This document shows positions 15,238-24,289 of a stretch of 64,000 nucleotides of DNA, piece after piece; position 1 is the first letter of the stretch, and every line of letters starts with the position of its first letter. Origin of the DNA: Actinotalea solisilvae (GTDB lineage: Bacteria > Actinomycetota > Actinomycetes > Actinomycetales > Cellulomonadaceae). A program made the position numbers and the translations under genes. Under the pieces are notes generated by a model. That model did not search any database. It was not told where the DNA came from and worked only from the letters and a program-made list of their open reading frames with translations. The DNA lies in contig NZ_JADDKQ010000007.1 in the NCBI RefSeq assembly GCF_016464425.1, forward strand, positions 1-64,000, read 5' to 3'.

Positions 15238-16965
15238 TCAGGCCCCGGGCGGCGTGCCGGGCCCGCGCGGGGCGGGTGCCGGGGCGTCGTCGTGCCCGAC
15301 CGCGGCGGCGGCGTCCATGCGGCTCTGGATGCCCGACACCTGGCGCAGCGGGATCTCCGGCAGCAGGAACGCGAGCGCGATGGAGACCGCGATGATCGCG
15401 GCCGCGATGAGCAGGACGAGCGACGTGCTCTGCTCGAAGCCGTCGAGGAACGGCGCGGCGAGCCGCGGGTCCATCGCGTCGATGAACGACGAGTCGTCGA
15501 GCGACGGCGGCTCGCCACCGCCCTGGAGCATGCCGACGACGGGGGCGTTCGCCGGGTCCTCGACCACGGCCGGGTCCGCGAGCGCGTCCTGGAACGCCGG
15601 GGTGCGGCTCGCCGCCGTGAAGGCGTCGCGGATGTTGCCGGCCACCGTCGAGAAGAGGATCGACAGGAACACGGCCGTGCCCAGCGTGCCGCCCATCTGC
15701 CGGAAGAACAGGGACGACGACGTCGCGACGCCCATGTCCTTGGGCGGGACGGCGTTCTGCACCGCGAGCACGAGCGGCTGGAAGCAGAAGCCGAGGCCGA
15801 ACCCGAAGATCGCCGAGCGCCACGCGACCTCGACCATCGAGGAGTCAGGTGCGAGCTGCGACATGAGCAGCGCGCCGAGCGCGAGGCAGACGGTGCCGAG
15901 GATCGGGAAGATCCGGTACCGCCCCGTGCGCGCCACGGTCTGGCCGGACACCACCGACGTCGTCATGATGCCGAGCGTGAGCGGCAGCAGGGCGAGGCCG
16001 GCCGCCGTCGGCGACATGCCCTTGGCGATCTGGAGGTAGAGCGGCAGCGTCGCGAGCCCGCCGAACATACCCATGCCGATGACCAGGTTGATGAGCGCCG
16101 AGACGCCGAACGTGCGGTTCCGGAAGAGGTGCAGGGGCAGCAGCGCGTCGTCCCCCGCACGGCGCTCGGCGAGGAGGAACGCGACGATGCCCACGACTCC
16201 GAGCGCGTAGCACGTGAGGGCGACGGGAGAGCCCCAGCCCCACTCGCGCCCCTGCTCGGCGACGAGGAGCAGCGGGACCAGGCCGCCGGCGAGCGCGAGA
16301 CCGCCGGGCCAGTCGATCCGGTGGAACACCTTGGCGAGCGGCGGCAGGTGCAGGACGCGCGTGATGACGACCAGGCCGAGGATCCCGAACGGCACGTTGA
16401 CGAGGAAGATCCAACGCCAGCCCGTGATGCCCAGCACGGTGTCGGCACCCGCGAGGAAGCCGCCGATGATCGGGCCCAGCACCGACGACGTGCCGAACAC
16501 CGCCAGGAAGTACGCCTGGTACTTGGCGCGCTCGCGCGGGCTGAGCAGGTCGCCGAGGATCGTGATCGCGAGCGACATGAGACCGCCGCCGCCGAGCCCC
16601 TGCACGGCGCGGTACGCCGCGAGCTGGTACATGGACGTCGCCGTGCCGCACAGCAGCGACCCGATGAGGAAGAGCACGATCGCGGCCAGGTAGAGCGGCT
16701 TGCGCCCGTAGATGTCGGAGAGCTTGCCGTAGAGCGGCGTCGCGATCGTCGACGTGATGAGGTACGCCGTGGTGACCCAGGCCTGCAGGGAGAGCCCCTG
16801 GAGGTCGTCGCCGATCGTGCGGATCGCGGTCGCCACGATCGTCTGGTCGAGCGCGGCGAGGAACATCCCCATCATGAGGCCGCCGAGGATCGTGAGGATC
16901 TGGCGGTGGGTGGGGGCGAAGGTGGCGGACTGCGGGGGCGCCGAGGACGGCGCGTCGGGACTCAC
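15238..16965 (-). CDS. DHA2-type (EmrB/QacA) multidrug MFS transporter
   Basis: A 575-aa major facilitator with 14 predicted membrane segments, as in the drug:H+ antiporter family 2. Motif A (GKLSDIYGRKPLYL), LDQTIVATA in the first helix and GWRWIFLVNVPFG (motif C region) are all present. A 50-residue periplasmic loop near the end precedes the last helix. The C-terminal tail is Ala/Pro-rich. It diverges from the YbaB-like gene and has no adjacent TetR or MarR regulator. Confidence 0.92.
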   Translation of the reverse strand: MSPDAPSSAPPQSATFAPTHRQILTILGGLMMGMFLAALDQTIVATAIRTIGDDLQGLSLQAWVTTAYLITSTIATPLYGKLSDIYGRKPLYLAAIVLFLIGSLLCGTATSMYQLAAYRAVQGLGGGGLMSLAITILGDLLSPRERAKYQAYFLAVFGTSSVLGPIIGGFLAGADTVLGITGWRWIFLVNVPFGILGLVVITRVLHLPPLAKVFHRIDWPGGLALAGGLVPLLLVAEQGREWGWGSPVALTCYALGVVGIVAFLLAERRAGDDALLPLHLFRNRTFGVSALINLVIGMGMFGGLATLPLYLQIAKGMSPTAAGLALLPLTLGIMTTSVVSGQTVARTGRYRIFPILGTVCLALGALLMSQLAPDSSMVEVAWRSAIFGFGLGFCFQPLVLAVQNAVPPKDMGVATSSSLFFRQMGGTLGTAVFLSILFSTVAGNIRDAFTAASRTPAFQDALADPAVVEDPANAPVVGMLQGGGEPPSLDDSSFIDAMDPRLAAPFLDGFEQSTSLVLLIAAAIIAVSIALAFLLPEIPLRQVSGIQSRMDAAAAVGHDDAPAPAPRGPGTPPGA

Positions 16966-17080
16966 TGCTGCACTGTAGGTCCGGCCCCCGACACCGGCGC
17001 GGGCTGCACGATCGGGTGAACGGTGGACCCGGCGCGGACAGGGGGTGGGCGACGTCGGGCGCGCTGGCTAGGGTGCGGGC

Positions 17081-17449
17081 GTGACCTCCTTCCACGACCC
17101 CGACGCCGCGATCGCGAAGGTCCAGCGCGACATCGAGCTGGCGGCGCAGCGCGCGGAGCGCGCCCAGCAGGTCAAGGCCCAGATCGACGCCGTCCGCGGG
17201 CGCGGCCGCTCGCCGCGCGGCGAGGTCGTCGTCGAGGTGGACGCCTCGGGCCAGCTGCGCGACGTCGTCCTCACGGACGCGGCCATGGACCTGCGGCACG
17301 ACGAGCTGTCGCGCCACATCGTCGAGGCGGCCCGCGCGGCTCAGCGCGAGGCCGGCGGCAGGGCGGTCGCGATCATGGGTGAGGCGTACGGCGAGGAGTC
17401 GCCGCTCACCGAGCACCTCAGGGCCGAGGTCGAGCAGCGGTACGCATGA
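17081..17449 (+). CDS. YbaB/EbfC-like protein of a type VII-linked locus
   Basis: A 122-aa helix-strand-helix protein related to YbaB/EbfC nucleoid proteins. The N-terminal helix is charged (AIAKVQRDIELAAQRAERAQ), then a beta region (VVVEVDASGQLRDVVL) and a C-terminal helix. Such relatives frequently accompany EspC/WXG-type genes. The GTG follows TAGGGT (17069-17074) by 6 nt, so the mRNA is probably leaderless. It starts the toxin 2 operon. Confidence 0.75.
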   Translation: MTSFHDPDAAIAKVQRDIELAAQRAERAQQVKAQIDAVRGRGRSPRGEVVVEVDASGQLRDVVLTDAAMDLRHDELSRHIVEAARAAQREAGGRAVAIMGEAYGEESPLTEHLRAEVEQRYA

Positions 17450-17516
17450 GCAGCGCGAGCACCGCCGTGACGCACGAGAGCGCGCGGCGGCCGTCCGGTC
17501 GGGGGCAGGGGGAGCA

Positions 17517-17831
17517 GTGAGCGAGTTCGAGGTCGACACCGAGGTGCTGCGGTCGCACGCCTCGCGGCTGTCCATGGTGACCGACGCGGTGGCGCTCGCG
17601 GAGGGCGCCGCAAACCAGGTGGACCTGCACGGCGGGGCGTTCGGGGTGCTGTGCGCCTTCCTGCCGGGGTTCGTCAACTCCGCCGAGGTGGAGACGGGGC
17701 AGGCGATCGGTGCCGCGCGCGACTCGCTCGAGGCGATGGCCGACGGCGTGGTCGCGATGGCCGACGACTACCGCGCGGTCGACGACGGGGTGCGGGGCCG
17801 GATGGACACGATCGCGGGGGTGCTGCGGTGA
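17517..17831 (+). CDS. EspC/WXG100-like type VII secretion protein
   Basis: A 104-aa helical hairpin protein. MSEFEVDTEVLRSHASRLS at the N-terminus and a C-terminal helix with ADDYRAVDDGVRGRM resemble the EspC family of ESX-exported proteins, though a WxG is absent. The GTG at 17517 follows a strong GGGGGAGCA ribosome site, so I took it over earlier in-frame codons. The stop overlaps the toxin start (GTGA). It is probably co-exported with, or chaperones, the toxin. Toxin locus 1 has only a nine-codon remnant of it. Confidence 0.75.
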   Translation: MSEFEVDTEVLRSHASRLSMVTDAVALAEGAANQVDLHGGAFGVLCAFLPGFVNSAEVETGQAIGAARDSLEAMADGVVAMADDYRAVDDGVRGRMDTIAGVLR

Positions 17832-18601
17832 CGGCGAACCCGTTGGTCGCGGGTCCGGTGGACACGTCGTCCGCGCTGGGCGGGACGATGCTGGTGGAGT
17901 CGCTGTACGACCTGTCGCGGGCGATCGAGTCCGAGGACTGGGTGGCGGCGGGTCTGGCGGGGCTGTCGACGGTGCTGGACACGGCGGCGGCGGTGATGGA
18001 CCCGTTGGGTCAGCTGATCGCGGCGGGGCTGGGCTGGTTGATGGAGCACGTGGAGCCGCTCAAGGGGTGGCTCAACGACCTGACCGGTGATGCGGGGGCG
18101 GTGCTGGGGTTCGCGGGGACGTGGGACAACATCGCCACGCAGATGGGCAGCGCGGCGGGGGACCTGGACCACCTGGTGGCGGCGGACCTGGAAGGGATGC
18201 GGGGCCAGGGGGTCGAGGCCTACGCCCGCTACGCGAGCGACTTCGCCGAGCACCTGCGGGGGATCGGTGGGTCCTCGACGGCGGTGGCGAGCAGTCTGCG
18301 GACGTGCTCGACGATCGTGCAGGTGGTGCACGACCTGGTGCGTGATGCGATCGCGGAGCTGGTGGGTGCGGCGATCTCGTGGGCGGCGCAGATCGTGTTC
18401 ACGGTCGGGCTCGGGACGCCGTGGGTGGTGTCCCAGGTCGCGACCCGGGTCTCGTCCCTCGCGGCGCGGGTGGGCAGCAAGGTCACGGGCGTGATCACCT
18501 CGGCGCGTGCGCTGGGCGACCTGATCGACGCGCTCAAGGCCGCCATCCGCAGCCTCGGCGACAACCTCCGCGGCGCCCGCCCCGGCACCACGCACACGCC
18601 C
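17828..18601 (+). repeat. 774-bp duplicated toxin 5' module, copy 2
   Basis: Partner of 7020-7793. Same length and frame, with only scattered substitutions, about 10.8 kb apart in direct orientation. Homologous recombination between the copies would delete or swap the region between them. Confidence 0.95.
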
Positions 18602-19102
18602 AGCGCGCCGGCGACGCCTCCGCCGCCCAGCACTCACGGCGTCGCGTTCTTCGGCCCGAGCAACCTCACCTACTACACCCGGTCGAACGCGACGCTCGGC
18701 ACGTCGAGCTCGCCGTACTTCCACATGCCGATCGAGGACTCCGCGCTCGTGCGGACGCCCAGCGACGCCCTGCGGTACACCGGCAACACCCCGAGCATCG
18801 AGCGGGAGATCCTCAACCCCTCGGGTCCGAACGGCCCCGAGATCTACGGTCTCAGCTTCCCGCTCGAAGGCCTGGGTTCCGTGCCGCCCACGCGAGCCGA
18901 CGCCAACGGGTGGCCCCACTACATGGACGGCGGTCATACGGCGGTGCGTCTCGAGGACGCCCCCGGGCGTCCGGGGACCGGGGGCTACCTCGTCAACCCG
19001 ACGCGGGAGTTCGTCGTCCACGGCGGGCCGGCCGTGCCTCCGGGCAGCGTCCTGTTCCAGCTGATGCCCGACGGCTCGTGGCAGCCGCTCCGCCGCTACT
19101 AG
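17828..19102 (+). CDS. Polymorphic toxin 2, type VII-like N-terminal domain
   Basis: A 424-aa modular toxin. Residues 1-258 are nearly identical to the protein at 7020, including the hydrophobic stretch at 180-215. A Pro/Thr linker then leads to a different C-terminal domain of about 160 residues with NLTYYTRSNATLGTSSSPYF, EIYGLSFPL, GGHTAVRLE and GGYLVNPTREFVV. That domain looks like a compact mostly-beta enzyme, but I cannot name its family. GTG start coupled to the EspC-like gene. The next gene encodes an SseB-like protein, a probable immunity partner. Confidence 0.75.
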   Translation: MTANPLVAGPVDTSSALGGTMLVESLYDLSRAIESEDWVAAGLAGLSTVLDTAAAVMDPLGQLIAAGLGWLMEHVEPLKGWLNDLTGDAGAVLGFAGTWDNIATQMGSAAGDLDHLVAADLEGMRGQGVEAYARYASDFAEHLRGIGGSSTAVASSLRTCSTIVQVVHDLVRDAIAELVGAAISWAAQIVFTVGLGTPWVVSQVATRVSSLAARVGSKVTGVITSARALGDLIDALKAAIRSLGDNLRGARPGTTHTPSAPATPPPPSTHGVAFFGPSNLTYYTRSNATLGTSSSPYFHMPIEDSALVRTPSDALRYTGNTPSIEREILNPSGPNGPEIYGLSFPLEGLGSVPPTRADANGWPHYMDGGHTAVRLEDAPGRPGTGGYLVNPTREFVVHGGPAVPPGSVLFQLMPDGSWQPLRRY

Positions 19103-19138
19103 GCCTCGCGGCGAACCCCCTCGATCGGAGACCTGACC

Positions 19139-19519
19139 GTGCCCACCTTCATCCCGATGACGCCCTTCGAGTCGGCGCTGGCCGCGGGGCAGCAGTCGGG
19201 CGACGCCGCCGCCGTCCTGGCGGCACTGCCGGCGGCCGATCTCGTCGTGCCGAGCGGTGCGCCGGTCGGGGAGGAGTTCGAGGGCTTCGTCCCCGTGCTC
19301 TTCGACCGTGAGGGGGTCACGATGCTCGCCGTGTTCACCCACGTGTCGCGGATCGGTGAGCTCGCCGACCTCGCGCCCTACGCGCTGACGCTCAGCGGCG
19401 CGGACCTGCTCGCTCGTGTGCCGGCGGGCTCGGGCGTGGTCCTGAACCCCGGCCAGTCGGTGGGGATGGAGCTGCTGCCCGACGCCGTCGCGCAGGCCCG
19501 GCGGACGTTGCAGGGCTGA
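19139..19519 (+). CDS. SseB-like protein, candidate immunity to toxin 2
   Basis: A 126-aa protein that fits the SseB N-terminal fold. Features in order are PFESALAAGQQSGD, AADLVVPSG, FVPVLFDREGVTMLAVFTH, LSGADLLARVP and GVVLNPGQSVGMEL. SseB-like proteins occur widely behind secreted toxins in actinobacteria, where they are thought to be immunity proteins. GTG start 36 bases after the toxin stop, with a CGGAGA ribosome site. Immunity role inferred. Confidence 0.75.
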   Translation: MPTFIPMTPFESALAAGQQSGDAAAVLAALPAADLVVPSGAPVGEEFEGFVPVLFDREGVTMLAVFTHVSRIGELADLAPYALTLSGADLLARVPAGSGVVLNPGQSVGMELLPDAVAQARRTLQG

Positions 19520-19908
19520 TGGACGTCCCTCTGAGCGCGCGCCAGCGCGCAGCCGCCGCGCAGCGGGTCGCCGAGGCGGAGGAGCGTCGTCGCCGCCTGG
19601 ACGAGCTGGGGGTGGCCGCCGACGCGCGCGTCGCGGAGGAGGAGCGCACGACGACGCCGGTGCCGCCCGAGGTGCGTCGCGAGATCTCGCGCCGGCTGGC
19701 CGAGCACCCGCGGGGCGGCTGCGCCGTGTGCGAGCGCCGGGCCTACACCGGTGACCACGAGCCGTACCTCCTCGAGAGCGTCGTCCAGCAGGTCGCCGTC
19801 TGGCGATGCTCCGTGTGCGGCACGTGGTGGGAGGAGATGCCGCACGAGGTGCACGCCCTGACGGACGACGAGGTGCGTCGCCTGTACGGCGACCGCCTCC
19901 CGTGCTGA
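19519..19908 (+). CDS. Zinc-ribbon-like hypothetical protein
   Basis: A 129-aa protein. The N-terminal half is a charged helix (Arg/Glu/Ala-rich). The C-terminal half has two CxxC pairs, CAVC and CSVC, which likely bind one zinc ion, with GTWWEEMPHEVH between them and the end. Its ATG overlaps the SseB-like stop (ATGA). Function unknown; it may be a second immunity or an accessory of toxin locus 2. Confidence 0.6.
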   Translation: MDVPLSARQRAAAAQRVAEAEERRRRLDELGVAADARVAEEERTTTPVPPEVRREISRRLAEHPRGGCAVCERRAYTGDHEPYLLESVVQQVAVWRCSVCGTWWEEMPHEVHALTDDEVRRLYGDRLPC

Positions 19909-19971
19909 GCGGGGCGCGAGCCGGCGGCGCAGCGTCCTGGTGGAGCCGAGGCTGCCTCCACCGCACCGACG

Positions 19972-19993
19972 GGCCCGCCGTCACCGGCGGGCC
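19972..19993 (+). terminator. Hairpin ending toxin locus 2
   Basis: Stem GGCCCGCCG/CGGCGGGCC with a 4-nt loop, 64 bases after the last gene of toxin locus 2 and 30 bases before the -10 box of the next gene. No T-run. Confidence 0.45.
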
Positions 19994-20034
19994 GACCGGG
20001 CGGGGCGCCCGTGGGCCCGCCGTAGGCTGAGGCG

Positions 20035-22095
20035 GTGACCGCCCCGACCACCCCCGCGCGCCGACTTCCGGTCGCGGGCGCGGTCGCCGGGCTCCTCGTC
20101 GCCCTCGCGGCGGCCGCCGCGGGCGTCGCCTTCTCGGGTGCCGTCGCCCCGACCCTGCTGGACCCGGGCGCCGTCGTGCGCTGGGGGCTCCCGCTCTCGA
20201 CCGTCGTCACCGAGCTCGCGGCTGCGGTGACGATCGGCTCGCTCGTGCTGGCCGCGTTCGTCCTGCCCCGCGCCGCCGGACGCACCCCGGGCGAGGGCCG
20301 CGCGTGGCCGACGTCGGCCGTGGTCGCCTCGGTCGCCGCGGGCGTCTGGGCGGTCGCGAGCGTCGTGCAGCTCGTGCTCACGTACGCGCAGATCACAGGC
20401 CGTCCCGTCGGCGGGGAGGGGTACGGCGCCGAGCTCGGGCTCTTCGTGTCGTCCGTCTCGCTCGGCCGCACGCTCCTCGGGATCACCGTCGTCGCCGCGC
20501 TGACCTGCGTCGTCGCGCTGCTCGTCACGCGGCCGGCGGGCGCACTGGTCAGCGCGCTGCTCGCGGCGTCGGCCCTCGCCATGCTCTCGACGAGCGGCCA
20601 CACGGTCGGCTCGACCAACCACGAGCTCGCGATCTCCTCGCTGTTCCTGCACCTGCTCGGCGCCGCCGTGTGGATCGGCGCGCTCGCCGGGCTCGCGCTC
20701 GTGAGCGGCCGCCTGGGCCGGGACCTCGCACCGTCCGTCGCGCGCTTCTCGGGCATCGCCGCGTGGTGCTTCGCCGGCGTCGCCGTCTCCGGCACGGTCA
20801 ACGCGGTGCAGCGCCTGGACGAGCCCGGCGACCTCGCGACGCCGTACGGCCTCCTGCTCGTCGCGAAGATCGGGCTGTTCGTCGCGCTCGGCGTCCTCGG
20901 GGCGCTCCACCGACGCGCCGTCGTGCGCCGGCTCGCCGAGCGCAGCACGCCAGCAGCCTCACGTGCGCCCGGGGTGTTCTGGCGCCTCGTCGCCGTCGAG
21001 CTCGCGGTCATGGGCGCCGTGTCCGGCGTCGCCGTCGCGCTCGGCTCGACCGCGCCGCCCGCCGACCTCGAGCCGCCGACCACGCCGACGCCCGCCGAGA
21101 TCGTCACGGGCCACGCGCTCCCGCCCGCGCCGACGGCCGAGCTGTGGCTCACGAGCTTCCGCTGGGACCTCCTGCCCGCGCTCGGCTGCCTCGCCGCCGT
21201 CGTCGTCTACGGGCGCTGGGTCGCGCGCCTGCGGCGGCGCGGCGACGCGTGGCCGGTGCACCGCACCCTCAGCCTCCTCGCGGGGATGCTCCTGCTCGCC
21301 TGGACGACGTCGGGCGGCCCGGCCGTGTACGGGCACGTGCTGTTCAGCGCGCACATGCTCCAGCACATGGTGCTCGTCATGGTCGTGCCGATCCTCGTGG
21401 TGCTCAGCGCGCCCGTGACGCTCGCCGCGCGCGCGCTGCCGCCGCGCGACGACGGCTCGTGGGGACCGCGCGAGTGGATCCTGGGCCTCGTGCACTCACG
21501 GTGGGCGACGGTCCTCGCGCACCCCGTGGTCGCGGCCGTGAACTTCGCCGGCTCGATGTTCGTCTTCTACTTCACCGACGCGTTCTCGTTCGCCCTGACG
21601 ACGTACGTCGGGCACCTGCTCATGGTCGCCCACTTCACCCTCGCGGGGTACCTGTTCGTCAACGGCCTCATCGGCGTCGACCCCGGCCCGCACCGGCCGG
21701 GCTACGCGCTGCGGCTGCTGCTGCTGTTCGCGACGATGGCGTTCCACGCCTTCTTCGGGCTCGCGATCGTCAGCTCCGAGGCGCTCCTCGTGCCGCGGTG
21801 GTTCGGCCTCCTCGGCCGGCCCTGGGGGCCCTCCGCGCTCGCCGACCAGCAGGCGGGCGGCGCCATCGCGTGGGGCATCAGCGAGCTGCCCATGCTCGTG
21901 CTCGCGATCGCGGTCGCCGTCGCCTGGACCCGCGACGACGAGCGCACGGCCCGGCGGCGGGACCGCGCGGCGGACCGCGACGGCGACGCCGAGCTCACCG
22001 AGTACAACGCGATGCTCGAGCGGCTCGCGCGGCGCGACGCGACGCCGAGGCCGCAGCAGGCGGTCGAGGCGCAGGGCACCGAGCCCGGACGCTGA
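20035..22095 (+). CDS. CopD/CtaG fusion: copper import and cytochrome oxidase assembly
   Basis: A 686-aa polytopic membrane protein. The N-terminal half (about 1-320) is CopD-like with STSGHTVGSTNHE and LHLLGAAVWIGALAGL, a copper-import domain. The C-terminal half is caa3-type assembly factor CtaG, with FSAHMLQHMVLVMVVPILV and FTLAGYLFVNGLIGVDP. This fusion is typical of actinobacteria and feeds copper to cytochrome oxidase. GTG starts 6 nt after TAGGCT (20023-20028), so the mRNA is probably leaderless. Confidence 0.92.
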   Translation: MTAPTTPARRLPVAGAVAGLLVALAAAAAGVAFSGAVAPTLLDPGAVVRWGLPLSTVVTELAAAVTIGSLVLAAFVLPRAAGRTPGEGRAWPTSAVVASVAAGVWAVASVVQLVLTYAQITGRPVGGEGYGAELGLFVSSVSLGRTLLGITVVAALTCVVALLVTRPAGALVSALLAASALAMLSTSGHTVGSTNHELAISSLFLHLLGAAVWIGALAGLALVSGRLGRDLAPSVARFSGIAAWCFAGVAVSGTVNAVQRLDEPGDLATPYGLLLVAKIGLFVALGVLGALHRRAVVRRLAERSTPAASRAPGVFWRLVAVELAVMGAVSGVAVALGSTAPPADLEPPTTPTPAEIVTGHALPPAPTAELWLTSFRWDLLPALGCLAAVVVYGRWVARLRRRGDAWPVHRTLSLLAGMLLLAWTTSGGPAVYGHVLFSAHMLQHMVLVMVVPILVVLSAPVTLAARALPPRDDGSWGPREWILGLVHSRWATVLAHPVVAAVNFAGSMFVFYFTDAFSFALTTYVGHLLMVAHFTLAGYLFVNGLIGVDPGPHRPGYALRLLLLFATMAFHAFFGLAIVSSEALLVPRWFGLLGRPWGPSALADQQAGGAIAWGISELPMLVLAIAVAVAWTRDDERTARRRDRAADRDGDAELTEYNAMLERLARRDATPRPQQAVEAQGTEPGR

Positions 22096-22109
22096 CCGCC
22101 CGCGATCGC

Positions 22110-22325
22110 TCAGTCCTGCGGCTCCGCCGGGCGCTCGACCATGTACGCGCGGCCGTCCGGGCCGACGACGCGCTCGAGCGTCGTGCGCAGCGCCGCCTCG
22201 CGCTCGCGGTCCTCGGCCGACGCGGCGTGCCCGCGCGTCCGGTCGCCCACCTGGGCCGGGCCGAAGACGGGCAGCAGGAAGCGCTCGGTGAAGCGCATGC
22301 CGCGCTCGCGGCGGGGCTCGGCCAT
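22110..22325 (-). CDS. Small hypothetical protein
   Basis: A 71-aa soluble protein, Arg/Glu-rich (MAEPRRERGMRFTERFLLPVFGPAQ at the start, split by the ATG choice at 22325). No family recognised. It converges on the CopD/CtaG gene 14 bases away. Coding is supported by GC3 bias and by a GAGGTGCCCC ribosome site before the ATG. Confidence 0.55.
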   Translation of the reverse strand: MAEPRRERGMRFTERFLLPVFGPAQVGDRTRGHAASAEDREREAALRTTLERVVGPDGRAYMVERPAEPQD

Positions 22326-22542
22326 GGGGCACCTCGATCGGCTCGTCGTGCTCGGGCACGGGGCGCCTCGGTGGCGCACGACCATCGTAGGTCGGGCCGA
22401 CAGCCGGCCCGCGAGGCGGCGGCGTCGCCCGGACGGGTGGTGCGGCGCCGTTCACCCGCTCTCGACAGGCGGACCCGGGGCACCTCCGCCATGCTCGTGC
22501 CGAACCGGTCGGTCCCCCGACCGCCGAGGAGGAGGTACGACC

Positions 22543-22791
22543 ATGGGAATCGGAAGCGGGATCTTCCTGATCGTCGTCGGTGCGATCCTCGCGTTCGCCA
22601 TCGCCCCCGACACGTGGGACGTGGTGAACCTCAACATGGTGGGCTACATCATGATCGTGGCGGGCATCATCGCCCTGATCATGGGCATGGTCTACAACCG
22701 GCAGCGCGCGAACACGAGCCACCGCGAGGTCGTCGAGCGCTACGACACGCGCACGCCGCCGCCGGCGGGCCCCGCGGGCCCGGCCGTCTGA
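22543..22791 (+). CDS. DUF6458-like two-helix membrane protein
   Basis: An 82-aa protein with two membrane segments (GSGIFLIVVGAILAFAIA and MVGYIMIVAGIIALIMGMV) and a cytoplasmic tail of about 35 residues. It matches the small actinobacterial DUF6458 family in length and layout; function unknown. The ATG at 22543 follows a strong GAGGAGGT ribosome site. Confidence 0.75.
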   Translation: MGIGSGIFLIVVGAILAFAIAPDTWDVVNLNMVGYIMIVAGIIALIMGMVYNRQRANTSHREVVERYDTRTPPPAGPAGPAV

Positions 22792-22812
22792 GCCGCGCCG
22801 CACGCACGACGC

Positions 22813-22840
22813 CGCCCGCGCCCCCCGGGGGTCGCGGGCG
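22813..22840. terminator. Bidirectional hairpin between convergent genes
   Basis: GC-only stem CGCCCGCG-CCCCC/GGGGG-TCGCGGGCG lying between the small membrane protein gene (+) and the anti-sigma gene (-). Confidence 0.5.
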
Positions 22841-22863
22841 GTGCTGCGTCCGGGGCCGGGCGG

Positions 22864-23631
22864 TCAGACGTCGAGGACGCCGCGGACGATGCTGTCGCCC
22901 GAGTGGGCGGGGTCCCCGTCGAACGGCTCCTCCGACACGTCGACGACCGCGAAGTCGTCGAGGTCGAGCCCGTCGGGGACCGTGAACCGGCCCTCGGAGC
23001 CCGTGAGCACGCCGAGGCTGACGAGGCGCGTGACCTCCCGGTCGATGAGCCACACCTCGCGGAAGCCGTCGTCGCCGTCCTGCTCGTCGACCGTGAGGAC
23101 GAGCACGCGCGAGCCGTCGGCCGCGACCTCGACGACCGCCTCGCCCGTGGCCTCCCAGCCGGGCAGCGGGTCGAGCGTCGCCTCGGCGACGACCTCGGCC
23201 TCCGCCCCCGCGGGGTCGAGCAGCCGCGGCACCAGGGTCGCGCCCGCCCCGCCGACGACGACGCCGGCGGCGGCCGCCGCAGCGATCCAGGCCGTGCGGG
23301 GACGGCGGCGCTCGGCGAGCACCGTCACGGGCGCGCCGCCACCGGTCGCCGGGGCGGGCGCGGAGGCAGCCGTCGGCGCGGCGGGCGCCTGTCCGTCCGG
23401 GCGGAGCCCGGCAGGCAGGTCGAGCTCCGCGCGGACCCGGTCCCACACCCCGGCCGGCGGGGCGACGAGGGTGTCGCCCGGCCGTGCGGCACGCCCGACC
23501 GCCACGACAGCGGCGAGCTCCGCGACCTCCGCGGTGCACCGCGCGCAGCCGTCGACGTGTGCACGGTCGGCGTCGGCGACGGTCTCGCCCAGCGCCACCA
23601 GCGCGAGGGTCTCCTCGTCAACGTGCTCCAC
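22864..23631 (-). CDS. rskA: Anti-sigma factor, RskA family
   Basis: A 255-aa single-pass membrane anti-sigma factor. The N-terminal zinc-binding anti-sigma motif is HVDGCARC, a membrane segment lies near residue 110 ([20 protein letters not shown]), and the extracytoplasmic C-terminal domain resembles the RskA/anti-sigma-K domain. It holds the ECF sigma factor at the membrane until proteolysis releases it. Its start overlaps the sigma gene end by 14 bases, so the two are translated together. Confidence 0.87.
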   Translation of the reverse strand: MEHVDEETLALVALGETVADADRAHVDGCARCTAEVAELAAVVAVGRAARPGDTLVAPPAGVWDRVRAELDLPAGLRPDGQAPAAPTAASAPAPATGGGAPVTVLAERRRPRTAWIAAAAAAGVVVGGAGATLVPRLLDPAGAEAEVVAEATLDPLPGWEATGEAVVEVAADGSRVLVLTVDEQDGDDGFREVWLIDREVTRLVSLGVLTGSEGRFTVPDGLDLDDFAVVDVSEEPFDGDPAHSGDSIVRGVLDV

Positions 23632-24289
23632 CGTCCACCTCCAACCTGTCCCGCAGGCGCAGCAGGCTGCGCCGGATGTGACTCTTCACCGTGCCGAGCG
23701 GCAGTCCGAGCCGCGCGGAGATCTGGTCGTGCGTGAGGTCCTCCCAGAAGGCCAGGGCCATGATCGTGCGTTGCGGCTCGCCGAGCCGCGTCAGCTCGTC
23801 GGCGACCGTGAGCCGCTCCGCGAGGTGCGCCGTCTCCGGCTCGGGGTCCCGCCCCGTCGTCGCGGCGACGGCCTCCTCGTTGCGCCGGTCCCGCCCGTGC
23901 CGGGCGTGGACGTCGGCGACCGCGTTGCGGGTGATGCCGGTGAGCCAGGCGCGGAGCGGGGAACGTCCGGGGTCGAACCCCTGCCGGCCGCGCCACGCGC
24001 TGACGAACACCTGCTGCGTGACGTCCTGGGCGTCGTCGTCGTCCCGCAGCGCGCGCAGCGCGAGGGTGTGGACGAAGGGCGACCAGCGGCGGTACGCCTC
24101 GGCGAGCGCGGTCTCGTCGCCGGCGGCGAAGGCGCGGCCCAGCGCGTCGTCCGCCCACGAGGCGGGCGGGTGGAGCTGCGCGACGGGTGACGAGGACAGC
24201 GGAGCGCTCCTTCCCGCGGGTCGGTGGCCGGGCCTGCGGACCGGCCGGGGGATCGGGATGCCGACGTGGTCGCCGGCGGCCAGGCTCAT
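23618..24289 (-). CDS. sigK: ECF RNA polymerase sigma factor, SigK-like
   Basis: A 223-aa ECF sigma factor. Region 2 is at about 65-130 ([16 protein letters not shown] ... [16 protein letters not shown]) and region 4 at about 165-215 ([20 protein letters not shown]). The SigK assignment rests on pairing with an RskA-type anti-sigma factor. The ATG at 24289 overlaps the sortase stop (ATGA), which supports this start despite about 45 extra N-terminal residues; a shorter start near [10 protein letters not shown] is possible. Confidence 0.85.
   Translation of the reverse strand: MSLAAGDHVGIPIPRPVRRPGHRPAGRSAPLSSSPVAQLHPPASWADDALGRAFAAGDETALAEAYRRWSPFVHTLALRALRDDDDAQDVTQQVFVSAWRGRQGFDPGRSPLRAWLTGITRNAVADVHARHGRDRRNEEAVAATTGRDPEPETAHLAERLTVADELTRLGEPQRTIMALAFWEDLTHDQISARLGLPLGTVKSHIRRSLLRLRDRLEVDGGAR

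Noticed and set aside
14812..17019. 735-codon plus-strand ORF opposite the MFS transporter
   Set aside because: Low-complexity Arg/Glu sequence antisense to a full-length DHA2 transporter; shadow.
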